Source: Streptomyces sp. GQFP (GTDB lineage Bacteria; Actinomycetota; Actinomycetes; Streptomycetales; Streptomycetaceae). From it: a stretch of DNA of 64,000 nucleotides. The DNA lies in contig NZ_CP089312.1 in the NCBI RefSeq assembly GCF_021545335.1, forward strand, positions 558,001 through 622,000, given 5' to 3'. Under the pieces are notes generated by a model. The model was not told the DNA's origin. It worked only from the letters and a program-made list of their open reading frames with translations, and made no database searches. Positions 43,577 to 52,261 of this stretch are shown piece after piece (within the stretch, counting starts at the first letter, position 1; each line of letters begins with the position of its first letter). A program made the translations under genes and the position numbers.

Positions 43577-45095
43577 GGTCCACTCCTTCTATGGAGGCGA
43601 TCAGCTCGTGGTCGTGCCAGCCCGCCGGGTGCTCGGCGACGACACGGCCGTGGAAGAGGACGAGGACGCGGTCGCAGCGGCGCAGGTCGTCGAGTTCGTC
43701 GGAGACGACCAGGACGGCGGTCCCGTCCTCGCGGGCGCTGTCCATGCGGGCGAGGAGGGACTCCTTGGACTTCACGTCGACGCCCGCGGTGGGGTTGATG
43801 AGGACGAGCAGTTTGGGGTCGGAGGCGAGGGCGCGGGCCATGACGACCTTCTGCGCGTTGCCGCCGGACAGGTCGGAGACGGGCTGGTCGGGGCCCTCGG
43901 TGTGGATGTCGAGGCGTTCGATGAGGGCGGTGGCAAAGCCGCGTTTGCGGTCGCCGGCGACGAACCCGTACCGGCCGAGGCGTCGCAGGACGCTCATGGT
44001 GGCGTTGTCGCCGACGGTCATGCCGGAGACCAGCCCCTGTTCGTGCCGGTCGCGCGGGACGCAGGCGACGCCCGCCGTGAGCGCCGCCTGCACATCCCCG
44101 AACGGCAGCCATCCGCCGTCGAGTTGAGCGCCTCCGCCGGTCGGAGTGTGGAGCCCAGCGAAGGACTCGGCCAGCTCGATCTTGCCGCTGCCACTGGATC
44201 CTGCGAGTCCGACGACCTCACCGCGGCGCACGGTCAGGTCGATGTTCTCGTACGCCGGTGAGGTGAGCCCCTCGGCGGCCAGCAGCACCGGTGCCCCCGG
44301 CTCAACTCCCTTGGGGGTGAAGGCCTGTTCGGCGATGGTCTCCCCCGCCATGGCCTCCACCAGGGCCGTGCGCGGGAGGTCGGCGACGGGGGCGGTCGTG
44401 ATCCAGCGGGCGTCCCGCAGGACGGTCACCGTCTGGCACACCTCGTACACCTCCTGGAGGTGGTGCGAGATGAACAGGAAGGTGACGCCGGAGTCCTGGA
44501 GTGCGCGCATCCGGGTGAAGAGCCGGTCGATCTCCCGGCTGTCGAGCTGGGCGGTCGGTTCGTCGAGGACGATGAAGCGGGCGCCGAAGCTCAACGCCCG
44601 TGCGATCTCGACCATTTGGCGGTCCTCGACCTTGAGGTCGGCGGTGCGGGCCTCCGGGTCGACGTGCACGTCCCAGGTGTCGAGGAGTTCGGCGGCCTCG
44701 GTGCGCAGCCGACGCCAGCTGATGACTCCGCCACGACCCGTCGGCTGGCGGTTGATGAAGAGGTTCTCGGCGACCGTCAACTCGGGGACCACGGTGGGCT
44801 TTTGGTAGACGCAGGCCACCTTGGAGCGCCAGGCGTCGCGGTCGGCGAGCGGGGGCGAGGGCTGACCGTCGAAGCGGACCGTGCCCTCGTCGGGTGCCTG
44901 GAGGCCGGTGAGGATGGTGACCAGGGTGGACTTTCCGGCGCCGTTGCGGCCGACGAGGGCGTGCGACTCACCTGCCAGGACGGTGAGTTGACCGTCCTGG
45001 AGTGCGGTGGTGGGGCCGTACCGCTTGGTGATGCCGCGCGCCTCGACGAGCGGCACGAGAGGGGGGTCCGGGTTCTCCCGTGGTTGGCTGCTCAT
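43569..45095 (-). CDS. Sugar ABC transporter ATP-binding protein with two NBDs (RbsA family)
   Basis: 508 residues with two nucleotide-binding domains. The first has a full Walker A (GRNGAGKST), a VEDRQMVEIARAL signature region and the VLDEPTAQLD Walker B. The second has GSSGSGKIEL, the degenerate Walker A typical of RbsA second halves, with LSGGNAQKVVMARAL and LLVLINPTAGVD, where Asn replaces the usual Asp-Glu side of Walker B. One site probably hydrolyses ATP. The start overlaps the binding-protein stop by 4 bp (ATGA). Confidence 0.9.
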   Translation of the reverse strand: MSSQPRENPDPPLVPLVEARGITKRYGPTTALQDGQLTVLAGESHALVGRNGAGKSTLVTILTGLQAPDEGTVRFDGQPSPPLADRDAWRSKVACVYQKPTVVPELTVAENLFINRQPTGRGGVISWRRLRTEAAELLDTWDVHVDPEARTADLKVEDRQMVEIARALSFGARFIVLDEPTAQLDSREIDRLFTRMRALQDSGVTFLFISHHLQEVYEVCQTVTVLRDARWITTAPVADLPRTALVEAMAGETIAEQAFTPKGVEPGAPVLLAAEGLTSPAYENIDLTVRRGEVVGLAGSSGSGKIELAESFAGLHTPTGGGAQLDGGWLPFGDVQAALTAGVACVPRDRHEQGLVSGMTVGDNATMSVLRRLGRYGFVAGDRKRGFATALIERLDIHTEGPDQPVSDLSGGNAQKVVMARALASDPKLLVLINPTAGVDVKSKESLLARMDSAREDGTAVLVVSDELDDLRRCDRVLVLFHGRVVAEHPAGWHDHELIASIEGVDHG

Positions 45096-46186
45096 CCGAC
45101 CGTGTTGCCCCAGAGCGCGGCGTCGTCGACGTTCTCCTTTGTGACCAGCGGAGCGGGCAGCTGGTCCTCCAGGATGCCGCTGGGCAGCTTGACGATCGTG
45201 GAGTCGTGGTCGGTCGGGCCCGGCTCGAAGGTCCTCCCCGCCATCGCCGCCTTGATGTAGTACATGCCGTACTTGGCGTAGAGGTCGGCGGGCTGGGAGA
45301 CGGTCGCGTCGATCTCGCCCTTGCGGATGGCGTCGAACTCCTGCGGGATGCCGTCGTTCGAGACGATCGCGATGTGTCCGGCCTGGCCCGTCGTCTTCAG
45401 CATTCCCTTGGACTTCAGGGTCTGGAGGGTGGGCGCGAGGTAGACGCCGCCGGCCTGCATGTAGATGCCCTTGATGTCCGGGTTGGCGTTGAGGAGTGTG
45501 TCGAGCTTGGAGGCGGCCGTGTCGGACTCCCACTTGGCCGGTATCTCCAGCACCTTCAGCTTCGGGAACTTCTCCTTCACACAGGCCCGGAACGCCTCCG
45601 ACCGGTCCCGCCCGTTAACCGAGGCGAGATCGCCCATGATCTGCACGACCTTGCCGGACGTGATGTGCTCACCGAGGTACTGGCAGGCCTTCTCGCCGTA
45701 CGCGACGTTGTTGGCGCGTACGACCATGGCGACCTTGCCCTTCTCGGGCGCCACGTCGACGGCGACGACAGGCACGCCCTTGCGCTCGGCCTGGTCGAGG
45801 CCGGCCTCGATGGCGGCGCTGTCGAGGGGCGCGACGACTAGCCCCTTCACTCCCTGGTTGAGCTGGTTGTTGATGTCGGTGATCTGCTGCGAGGGGTCGC
45901 TGTTGGAGTTGACGGTCTTCAGCGCGTCGACTCCTTCGGTCTTGGCCATCTTCGGCACGTAGTCGTTGTACGACTGCCAGAACGGCGAGGTCAGCAGCGG
46001 CAGGATCACGCCGACCTTGCCCGTCCCGTCGCCGTCACTGCCGCCCGAGGCGACGGAGTCCTTGGTACTGCCGCAGGCGCTGAGCACCAGGCCGGTACAG
46101 GCGGCCAGGGCCACCGCACCGAGCACCCGCACCCTGCCCCGCTTCTCCCGCCGCGTCTCCCGCTTCCCCACTGTTCTGTCGAGCAT
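45092..46186 (-). CDS. Sugar ABC transporter substrate-binding lipoprotein (Peripla_BP_4 / RbsB family)
   Basis: 364 residues from the ATG at 46186 with GAGGAG seven bases away. The N-terminus is Arg-rich, then a hydrophobic run and lipobox LVLSAC. The mature protein has the pentose/hexose-binding fold: VGVILPLLTSPFWQSYNDYV, DINNQLNQGVKGLVVAPLDSAA, VVAVDVAPE, then MGDLASVNGRDRSEAFRACV, NANPDIKGIYMQAGG and IVSNDGIPQEFDAIRKGEIDATVSQPADLY. It is the first gene of the fucose operon, 165 bp from the divergent FadR gene, with two candidate operators between them. Confidence 0.9.
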   Translation of the reverse strand: MLDRTVGKRETRREKRGRVRVLGAVALAACTGLVLSACGSTKDSVASGGSDGDGTGKVGVILPLLTSPFWQSYNDYVPKMAKTEGVDALKTVNSNSDPSQQITDINNQLNQGVKGLVVAPLDSAAIEAGLDQAERKGVPVVAVDVAPEKGKVAMVVRANNVAYGEKACQYLGEHITSGKVVQIMGDLASVNGRDRSEAFRACVKEKFPKLKVLEIPAKWESDTAASKLDTLLNANPDIKGIYMQAGGVYLAPTLQTLKSKGMLKTTGQAGHIAIVSNDGIPQEFDAIRKGEIDATVSQPADLYAKYGMYYIKAAMAGRTFEPGPTDHDSTIVKLPSGILEDQLPAPLVTKENVDDAALWGNTVG

Positions 46187-46230
46187 CTGGCAGCTCCTCA
46201 TCGAGCGTGATCGAGCAGATGCCCGCATAT

Positions 46231-46243
46231 TTATCAGACCACT
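46231..46243 (-). promoter_or_regulatory. Candidate operator 1 for the FadR-type regulator
   Basis: On the minus strand this reads AGTGGTCTGATAA, sharing 10 of 13 bases with the second site at 46293-46305. It lies 45 bp before the binding-protein start, in the promoter region of the transport and catabolic operon. Confidence 0.55.
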
Positions 46244-46292
46244 TCGAGGTTGGAACACCCCGCAGGGCCAATTTTTCCTCGATTTCGGCCGT

Positions 46293-46305
46293 AGTGGTCC
46301 GACCA
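46293..46305 (+). promoter_or_regulatory. Candidate operator 2 for the FadR-type regulator
   Basis: AGTGGTCCGACCA contains the dyad TGGTC-C-GACCA, the size and form of FadR-subfamily operators. It lies 47 bp before the regulator's own start, so autoregulation is likely. Confidence 0.6.
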
Positions 46306-46351
46306 ACCTGCTGGTTAGACTGCGGCGCACCCGGCGACAGGAGGACACGGC

Positions 46352-47080
46352 ATGGACGAGATCCCGGCCGGCAGCACAGAGGCGGTCCCGCAGAAGGGCA
46401 CGGTGACGCAGCGCGCCATCGAGCAGATCAAGGCGATGATCGGCGAGGGCCGGCTGGAGCCGGGCCAGCGGCTGCCCACCGAGCGTGATCTGGCCGTCCG
46501 GCTGGGCATCTCGCGCAGCTCGATGCGGGAGGCGATCCGGGCGCTCACCGTGATGGGCGTACTGGAGGCCCGGCACGGCTCGGGCATCTACGTGACCCAG
46601 CTGGAGGCCGGCGACCTGCTGGAGACCTTCGGTGTGGTCGCGGACCTCTCGCGGGGCCCACGGCTGGTCGAGCTGCTGGAGGTCCGGCGCATCCTGGAGT
46701 CGACGGCGACCGCGCTGGCCGCCGCGCGGATCACCCCTGACCAGCTCGCGGAGGTGGAGAAGCACCTCACAGCGATGAACGCCACCGACGATCCGGAGGA
46801 GATCCTCGCCCACGACCTCGCCTTCCATCGCGAGATCGCCGGGGCGGCGGGCAACGACACGATGGCGGCGATTCTTGAGGGCCTCTCCTCACGCACGTTC
46901 CGTGCGCGTGTCTGGCGCGGCTACCAGGAGGAGGGCGCGTTCGCGCGTACGCGCCGCGAGCACGCGGCGATCCACCGTGCGCTGGTCGCCCATGATCCGG
47001 AGGCGGCGCGGGCGGCAGCCGCCGCCCATGTGGGCGAGGTGGAGGAATGGCTGCGAGCCCAGTTGGATGCGCCGATGTGA
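46352..47080 (+). CDS. FadR-subfamily GntR transcriptional regulator (FCD domain) of the fucose locus
   Basis: 242 residues. The winged HTH covers residues 15-85 (RLPTERDLAVRLGISRSSMREAIRAL, then GVLEARHGSGIYV). The FCD helical domain follows, with metal-binding Asp and His positions in HDLAFHREIAGAAGNDTM and RREHAAIHRALVAHDP. FCD regulators bind sugar acids or keto acids and commonly repress catabolic operons, so L-fuconate or 2-keto-3-deoxy-fuconate is a plausible inducer. It is divergent from the SBP gene and ends at a strong hairpin against the GH38 gene. Confidence 0.88.
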   Translation: MDEIPAGSTEAVPQKGTVTQRAIEQIKAMIGEGRLEPGQRLPTERDLAVRLGISRSSMREAIRALTVMGVLEARHGSGIYVTQLEAGDLLETFGVVADLSRGPRLVELLEVRRILESTATALAAARITPDQLAEVEKHLTAMNATDDPEEILAHDLAFHREIAGAAGNDTMAAILEGLSSRTFRARVWRGYQEEGAFARTRREHAAIHRALVAHDPEAARAAAAAHVGEVEEWLRAQLDAPM

Positions 47081-47108
47081 GGTCGTGAGTTGGCTGCGGG
47101 TTGGTGGG

Positions 47109-47135
47109 GGCTGGTCGCGCAGTTCCCCGCGCCCC
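47109..47135 (-). repeat. Copy D of the dispersed terminator-associated repeat (27 bp identical, inverted)
   Basis: Matches the reverse complement of the first 27 bases of the copy at 14276. Its end forms the left arm of the strong hairpin at 47125-47150, so repeat and terminator are physically joined. Confidence 0.85.
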
Positions 47136-47150
47136 TGTCGGGGCGCGGGG
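47125..47150. terminator. Bidirectional hairpin between the convergent FadR and GH38 genes
   Basis: CCCCGCGCCCC-TGTC-GGGGCGCGGGG, a perfect 11-bp G/C stem with a 4-nt loop, ends 16 bases from the GH38 stop codon. Confidence 0.82.
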
Positions 47151-47166
47151 TCCGCAGTACCTGCTC

Positions 47167-50100
47167 CTAGGCCCGTACGAACCTCAGCGTCACCAGCTCG
47201 AACGGACGCAGACGTACGGCGATCCGGGCGCCGTCGAGCTGAGGTGCCAGCGCCTCCGCGAGCGGGCGTTCCAGCAGGTCGGTGACCGTGACGGACGTGA
47301 ACGCGAAGCCGGCGGTGAGTGTGGCGCGGGCGCGTCCGCCGTGGGCCTCGTGGAAGCGGACCACGACATCCCCGCTGCCGTCGTCGGCGAGCTTCACGGC
47401 GCTCACGACGACCGCGTCCCGGTCGACACTCACCAGCGGGGCCACGTCCCGGGCGCCGGTCACCCGCCGCTCGGGCAGGTTGATCCGCCAGCCCTCGCGC
47501 ACCGCGTCGCCGATCCCCGCGCCCGGTACCAGCGCGTGCCGGAAGCGGTGGACGCCCTGGTCGGTCTCGGGGTCGGGGAAGCGCGGGGCACGGAGGAGGG
47601 AGACGCGGACCGTGGTGGTCGTACCCCGGTCGCCGTCGGTGCGTACCGTGCGGGTCACGTCGTGGCCGTACGTGGAGTCGTTGACGATGGCGACGCCCCA
47701 GTCCGGCTCCGCCACGTGGACGAAGCGGTGGTTGCACGCCTCGAACTTGGCCGCCTCCCATGAGGTGTTGGTGTGCGTGGGACGGTGGAAGTGCCCGAAC
47801 TGGGTCTCGGACGCGTACCGTTCGGCGTGCACGTCGAGCGGGAAGGCAAGCTTGAGGAACTTCTCGGTCTCGTGCCAGTCCACCTCCGTGTCGATCACCA
47901 GCTTCCGCTCACCCGGCGGCAGCGACAGCACCTGGGTGACGCGCGACCCGCCGAAGGACCGTACGATCCGCAGCGACTCGCCGTCCTCACCTGCGGTGAT
48001 CTCGTCGACGTCGGTCAGGTCGGTGACCGTGTTGCGGTAGAACTCGTCGACGTCCCAGGCGTCCCACATGTTCGGGAAGTCGGGGTGCAGTTGGAGGAGG
48101 TTGGCGGCGTGACCGGAGGCGACGGTCTCGCGGTCGGCCTCGATGTCGTACGCCGACACCACGAGCCCCGTCGCGTCGATCTCGACCCGGAGGAGCCCGT
48201 TGTCGAGGGTGTAGCCGCCTGCGAGGCGGGGTGCGAGGGCCGTTTCGCCGGTGGGTTCCGGGGTGCGGGCACCGCCCGCCGGGACCCCATCGCGGCTGTG
48301 GGGCGCGGAGTTGAAGACGAACTCCGTCATACCCTCTCCCGCCAGGGCGTGTTGGGCGGCGTCGATGATGGCGTTCAGCTCGGCGGCGAGGCGGTCGTAC
48401 GTGGCGCGTGCCTCGCGGTGGACCCAGGCGATCGACGATCCGGGCAGGATGTCGTGGAACTGGTGGAGCAGGACCGTCTTCCAGATGCGGTCCAACTCCT
48501 CGTACGGGTAAGGGAATCCGGTGCGGACGGCCGCGGTCGCCGCCCACAGTTCGGCCTCGCGGAGCAGGTGCTCGCTGCGGCGGTTGCCCTGCTTGGTCTT
48601 CGCCTGGCTGGTGAGGGTGGCTCGGTGCAGTTCGAGGTACAACTCGCCCATCCAGACAGGGGCGTTGGGGTATTCGGCCTCGGCCTTCGCGAAGAACTCG
48701 CCGGGGGTCTCCCACTCCACGGTGGCCGAGCCTTCGAGGTTGCCCAGCCGGGCCGCCTTGGCAACCATCTCGCGGGTGGTGCCGCCGCCTCCGTCGCCCC
48801 AGCCGGTCGGGGCGAGGGAGTGCCGGGCGACGCCCTTGTCCTTGAAGTTGCTGGCCGCGTGGGCGAGTTCGCTGCCCTTCATCGAGCAGTTGTAGGTGTC
48901 GACGGGCGGGAAGTGCGTGAAGATCCGGGTGCCGTCGATGCCCTCCCACTGGAAGGTGTGGTGCGGGAACTTGTTGGTCTGCGACCACGAGATCTTCTGT
49001 GTCAGCAGCCACTTGGAGCCGGCCGCCTTGATGATCTGCGGGAGTCCGGCGGCGAAGCCGAAGGTGTCGGGCAGCCACGCCTCGTCGTTCTCGATGCCGA
49101 ACTCGTCGAGGAAGAACCGCTTCCCGTACACGAACTGACGGGCCATCGCCTCCGAGCCCGGCATGTTGGTGTCCGACTCCACCCACATGCCCCCGGCCGG
49201 CACGAACCGCCCGTCGGCCACCGCCTTCTTCACCCGGGCCCACACCTCAGGCCGGTACTCCTTCACCCACGCCCACTGCTGGGCCTGCGACATGGCGAAG
49301 ACGAACTCGGGCTCGTCCTCGATCAGCGCGGTCATGTTGGCGGTCGTGCGGGCCACTTTGCGCACCGTCTCACGCAGCGGCCACAGCCAGGCCGAGTCGA
49401 TGTGGGCGTGGCCGACGGCGCTGATGCGGTGGGCGGAGGGTACGGCGGGCTCGGACAGCACGGTCTCCAGGCGGGCCCGCGCCTGGGCCGCCGTACCGCC
49501 CACGTCCTGGAGGTCGACGGCGTCCAGCGCCTTCTCCACCGCCCGCAGGATCTCCCAGCGGCGCGCCGACTCCACGGGCAGCTCGGCCATCAGCTCGCCG
49601 AGCACCTCCAGGTCGAGCACCAGCTGCCAGACCGTCTCGTCGAAGACGGCCAGGTCCATGCGGGTAAGGGTGTACTGCGGTTCGCTGCCGGCTGTCTCCT
49701 TGTCACCCAACTGGGTGGGCAGGAACGGGTGGTAGTCGAGGATGACGGGGTTGGACGCGGCCTCGACGTGCAGCCGCACCTCCTCGCCGCCCTCGACGGG
49801 CTCCCCGATCCGCACCCACTGGTTGCGCGGGTTGAGCCCCTTCACGGGGGTCCCGTCGGGCCGGTACACCAGGCCTTCGCACTGGAAGCCGGGCATGTTC
49901 TCGTCGAACCCGAGGTCGAGCAGCGCCTCGACGGTCCGCCCGGCCCATGCCTGCGGGACGGTTCCGGTGACACGGAACCAACTGGTGCCCCACGGCGCGC
50001 CCCACCGGGCGCCCACCTCGATCGGCTCGGGCGCGCCGGCCAGCCCCTCGGCGACGGGCACCGGCTCTCCGGGGGCGTGCCACACGGCCACGTCCAGCGG

Positions 50101-50187
50101 TACGGACTCGGGGTACACGGCGGGTCGGATGCGTTCGTCGAGGACACGCTTCAGACGGCCTTCGACCAGGTTGCGGTCGTCATGCAT
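47167..50187 (-). CDS. GH38 alpha-mannosidase, cytoplasmic
   Basis: 1006 residues without a signal peptide. The catalytic domain has the metal-binding GHAHIDSAWLWP (His260, His262, Asp264), the nucleophile region GGMWVESDTNMPGSEAM with Asp339, EAWLPDTFGFAAGLPQ, and the ISWSQTNKFPHHTFQWEGIDGT segment. The C-terminal half holds the Glyco_hydro_38C beta domains ending RPFELVTLRF. GH38 enzymes trim alpha-linked mannose from N-glycans. The intracellular location fits a model in which glycans freed by the exported GH85 enzyme are imported and cut inside. It is the last gene of the operon, 34 bp after GH85. Confidence 0.93.
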   Translation of the reverse strand: MHDDRNLVEGRLKRVLDERIRPAVYPESVPLDVAVWHAPGEPVPVAEGLAGAPEPIEVGARWGAPWGTSWFRVTGTVPQAWAGRTVEALLDLGFDENMPGFQCEGLVYRPDGTPVKGLNPRNQWVRIGEPVEGGEEVRLHVEAASNPVILDYHPFLPTQLGDKETAGSEPQYTLTRMDLAVFDETVWQLVLDLEVLGELMAELPVESARRWEILRAVEKALDAVDLQDVGGTAAQARARLETVLSEPAVPSAHRISAVGHAHIDSAWLWPLRETVRKVARTTANMTALIEDEPEFVFAMSQAQQWAWVKEYRPEVWARVKKAVADGRFVPAGGMWVESDTNMPGSEAMARQFVYGKRFFLDEFGIENDEAWLPDTFGFAAGLPQIIKAAGSKWLLTQKISWSQTNKFPHHTFQWEGIDGTRIFTHFPPVDTYNCSMKGSELAHAASNFKDKGVARHSLAPTGWGDGGGGTTREMVAKAARLGNLEGSATVEWETPGEFFAKAEAEYPNAPVWMGELYLELHRATLTSQAKTKQGNRRSEHLLREAELWAATAAVRTGFPYPYEELDRIWKTVLLHQFHDILPGSSIAWVHREARATYDRLAAELNAIIDAAQHALAGEGMTEFVFNSAPHSRDGVPAGGARTPEPTGETALAPRLAGGYTLDNGLLRVEIDATGLVVSAYDIEADRETVASGHAANLLQLHPDFPNMWDAWDVDEFYRNTVTDLTDVDEITAGEDGESLRIVRSFGGSRVTQVLSLPPGERKLVIDTEVDWHETEKFLKLAFPLDVHAERYASETQFGHFHRPTHTNTSWEAAKFEACNHRFVHVAEPDWGVAIVNDSTYGHDVTRTVRTDGDRGTTTTVRVSLLRAPRFPDPETDQGVHRFRHALVPGAGIGDAVREGWRINLPERRVTGARDVAPLVSVDRDAVVVSAVKLADDGSGDVVVRFHEAHGGRARATLTAGFAFTSVTVTDLLERPLAEALAPQLDGARIAVRLRPFELVTLRFVRA

Positions 50188-50221
50188 GTGAGGTGCTCCG
50201 AATCGACTCGGCGGTTACCGG

Positions 50222-52261
50222 TTACCAGGTGTGCGTGACGGTCACGGGGGCCGACGCGGTGTACAGCTCCCCCACGGCGCGCACCTCGAACCGTGCGCTC
50301 TGCTCGCCCTGTTCGGGTGCCAGGCCGGCGACGAAGAACGCCCGCTGGCCGGTGGCGCCGAGGAAGCGCCGGGTTCCGTCGGGGAGGACGCGGTGGAGGG
50401 TGTGGTGGCGTACGGGCACCGGGCCGGGGCCGGGACTCCAGGCGAAACGCAGGTCGCCTCCGGTGGCGCCGGTGACCTGTGCGTCGGCCGGGGCGGCGGG
50501 CGTCTCGACACCGTTGTGAACGGCGATACCGCCGAGCCGCCACTGCACCGGGTCAACACCGGTCGGGGTAAGCCGGACGCCGAGCGCGTGAACGGTCCCG
50601 TTGGTGATCAGGTTCGTGAGCGGCACGGTCACGGTCTGCCAGCCGTTGACCGAATTCACAGGCATGCCGCTGTTGACCGAGTTCACAGGGATATACGTGT
50701 ACGGCGGTGTCGCACCGGGCGCGCTCGGCTCGGCGGTGGCGACGGCCAGCTCGACGTTCACACTCCCAGCGTCCGTGCGATGCGTCAGCTCGACAACCGT
50801 GTTCACACCGATCGGCAGCCGAGTCGCGTACACATCGACGGCGACTGGCTCATCCAATGAGCCACTGACCAGGACGCTGCTGCCACCACGCCAGGCATCG
50901 GCGAAGTCGAACGAGACCGCGGGCCGCACGCCCTCCGTCCGCACCACCCACCGCCGCGACGGCAGCCGGTCCTGGAGCCCGAGGTGGTTCCAGGCCGCGT
51001 CCGAGGTGACCGCCCCCTCCTCGTACCACTTCACCCCGTGCCCGGTGTTGAACACACTGGCGAACGGAACCGACGTCACCGTCGACCGGTCCGCGACCGA
51101 CACCGCAGGCGCCCGCCAACTGTCCGTTCCGTCGGGCGCGGCCGGGTCCAGCGACCGTCCGGTCCAGAACCGGTCGTCGGCCGCGTGGAAGTCGCCGGGT
51201 GTGCGGCCGGCGGGCAGGTGGTTGCGGGTCCACTCGGGCCGGTAGAACCCCACCGAGGCGACGTGTGCCTTGTTGGTCGGCACGATGGCGTCCCAGTTCA
51301 CGGAGGAGTTCCAGCCGTTCGCCTCCACGTCCACGCCCGCCCACAACTCGTATCGGCTGCGCCCGAGTTGATCGGCCGTCTGACCGGATGACGTCAGCTT
51401 CGCCGCCGTCCAGCGGAAGTCGACGAACATGGAGTCGGCGGCCTGGAAGAAGGCCTGGTTCTGGCTGTTGAGCGCGCCCTGCCAGCTGACCGTGCCGTTC
51501 ACTGTCATCGAGTCGTACCAGGTCACCCGCTGCCCCGCCGCCACGGACAGCGCCTTCAACTCCCGTACGAAACCGAGCATCTCGGTGCCGAGTGCGGTGT
51601 TGCCGCCGCTGGTCTCGGCGTTGACGAACCAGCCGTCGAAGCCGTATGCCGCGGCGACGGCGACGAGTTGGGCGGCAAGCGGATAGCGGCCCGCTGCGTC
51701 CTTCTGCACCAGGTCGCGCGTCCACTGCAACTGTCCGCCGTAGGCGACGGGCGGCAGGAAGATGTTGCCGAGGACGGGTACGCCGTGCCGGTGGGCGGCG
51801 TCCACGATCGGCGCGTTCGGCGCGAGGATCAGGCCCTCGCCGGACGAGCCGCCCCAGAAGACGAGTTCGTCGATGTACGACCAGTGGGTGAGCGCGTAGT
51901 AGTCGGCGGTGGCCGAGCCCTGGGAGGGGTTGGAGGCTGTCGGGCCGAAGGAGACGAGCGACTGGACGCGGGCCTGGCCGGACCGGGCGGTCGCGTTGGC
52001 CGGGGTCGGGGTGAAGCGGGCGGCGAGCGGCACGGACGCCGTGTTGAACGCGAGGTCGGCGTCACCGGCCGCGCTCCAGGTCTTCAGACTGCGCCAGGTG
52101 ATGCCCGCGCCCGGGGTGCCCGAGGGCAGGGAGTCGGGGTACCAGTAGGAGGCGTACGGCGGTGCCGCAGCGGCGGCCGCGGAGGCCGCCGCAGCCGGAA
52201 GTGCCGGGAGCAGGGCGGCTGTTGTGGCGGCGAGCAGGACGGTGCGTCTGGTGGGGTTCAC
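50222..52261 (-). CDS. Exported GH85 endo-beta-N-acetylglucosaminidase (ENGase)
   Basis: 679 residues from a GTG at 52261 that overlaps the upstream GH5 stop by 4 bp (GTGA). The start NPTRRTVLLAA and an Ala-rich stretch to about residue 33 form a Tat-type signal. Residues 36-330 carry the GH85 barrel: YASYWYPDSLP, IDELVFWGGSSGEGLILAPNAPIVDAAHRHGVPVLGNIFLPP, and the catalytic Asn214-x-Glu216 in WFVNAETS, where Asn orients the substrate N-acetyl group and Glu is the acid. Later domains are beta-rich (galactose-binding and fibronectin-like), with a short duplicated PVNSVN segment. The enzyme cuts the chitobiose core of N-glycans, freeing the glycan from protein. Confidence 0.9.
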   Translation of the reverse strand: MNPTRRTVLLAATTAALLPALPAAAASAAAAAAPPYASYWYPDSLPSGTPGAGITWRSLKTWSAAGDADLAFNTASVPLAARFTPTPANATARSGQARVQSLVSFGPTASNPSQGSATADYYALTHWSYIDELVFWGGSSGEGLILAPNAPIVDAAHRHGVPVLGNIFLPPVAYGGQLQWTRDLVQKDAAGRYPLAAQLVAVAAAYGFDGWFVNAETSGGNTALGTEMLGFVRELKALSVAAGQRVTWYDSMTVNGTVSWQGALNSQNQAFFQAADSMFVDFRWTAAKLTSSGQTADQLGRSRYELWAGVDVEANGWNSSVNWDAIVPTNKAHVASVGFYRPEWTRNHLPAGRTPGDFHAADDRFWTGRSLDPAAPDGTDSWRAPAVSVADRSTVTSVPFASVFNTGHGVKWYEEGAVTSDAAWNHLGLQDRLPSRRWVVRTEGVRPAVSFDFADAWRGGSSVLVSGSLDEPVAVDVYATRLPIGVNTVVELTHRTDAGSVNVELAVATAEPSAPGATPPYTYIPVNSVNSGMPVNSVNGWQTVTVPLTNLITNGTVHALGVRLTPTGVDPVQWRLGGIAVHNGVETPAAPADAQVTGATGGDLRFAWSPGPGPVPVRHHTLHRVLPDGTRRFLGATGQRAFFVAGLAPEQGEQSARFEVRAVGELYTASAPVTVTHTW

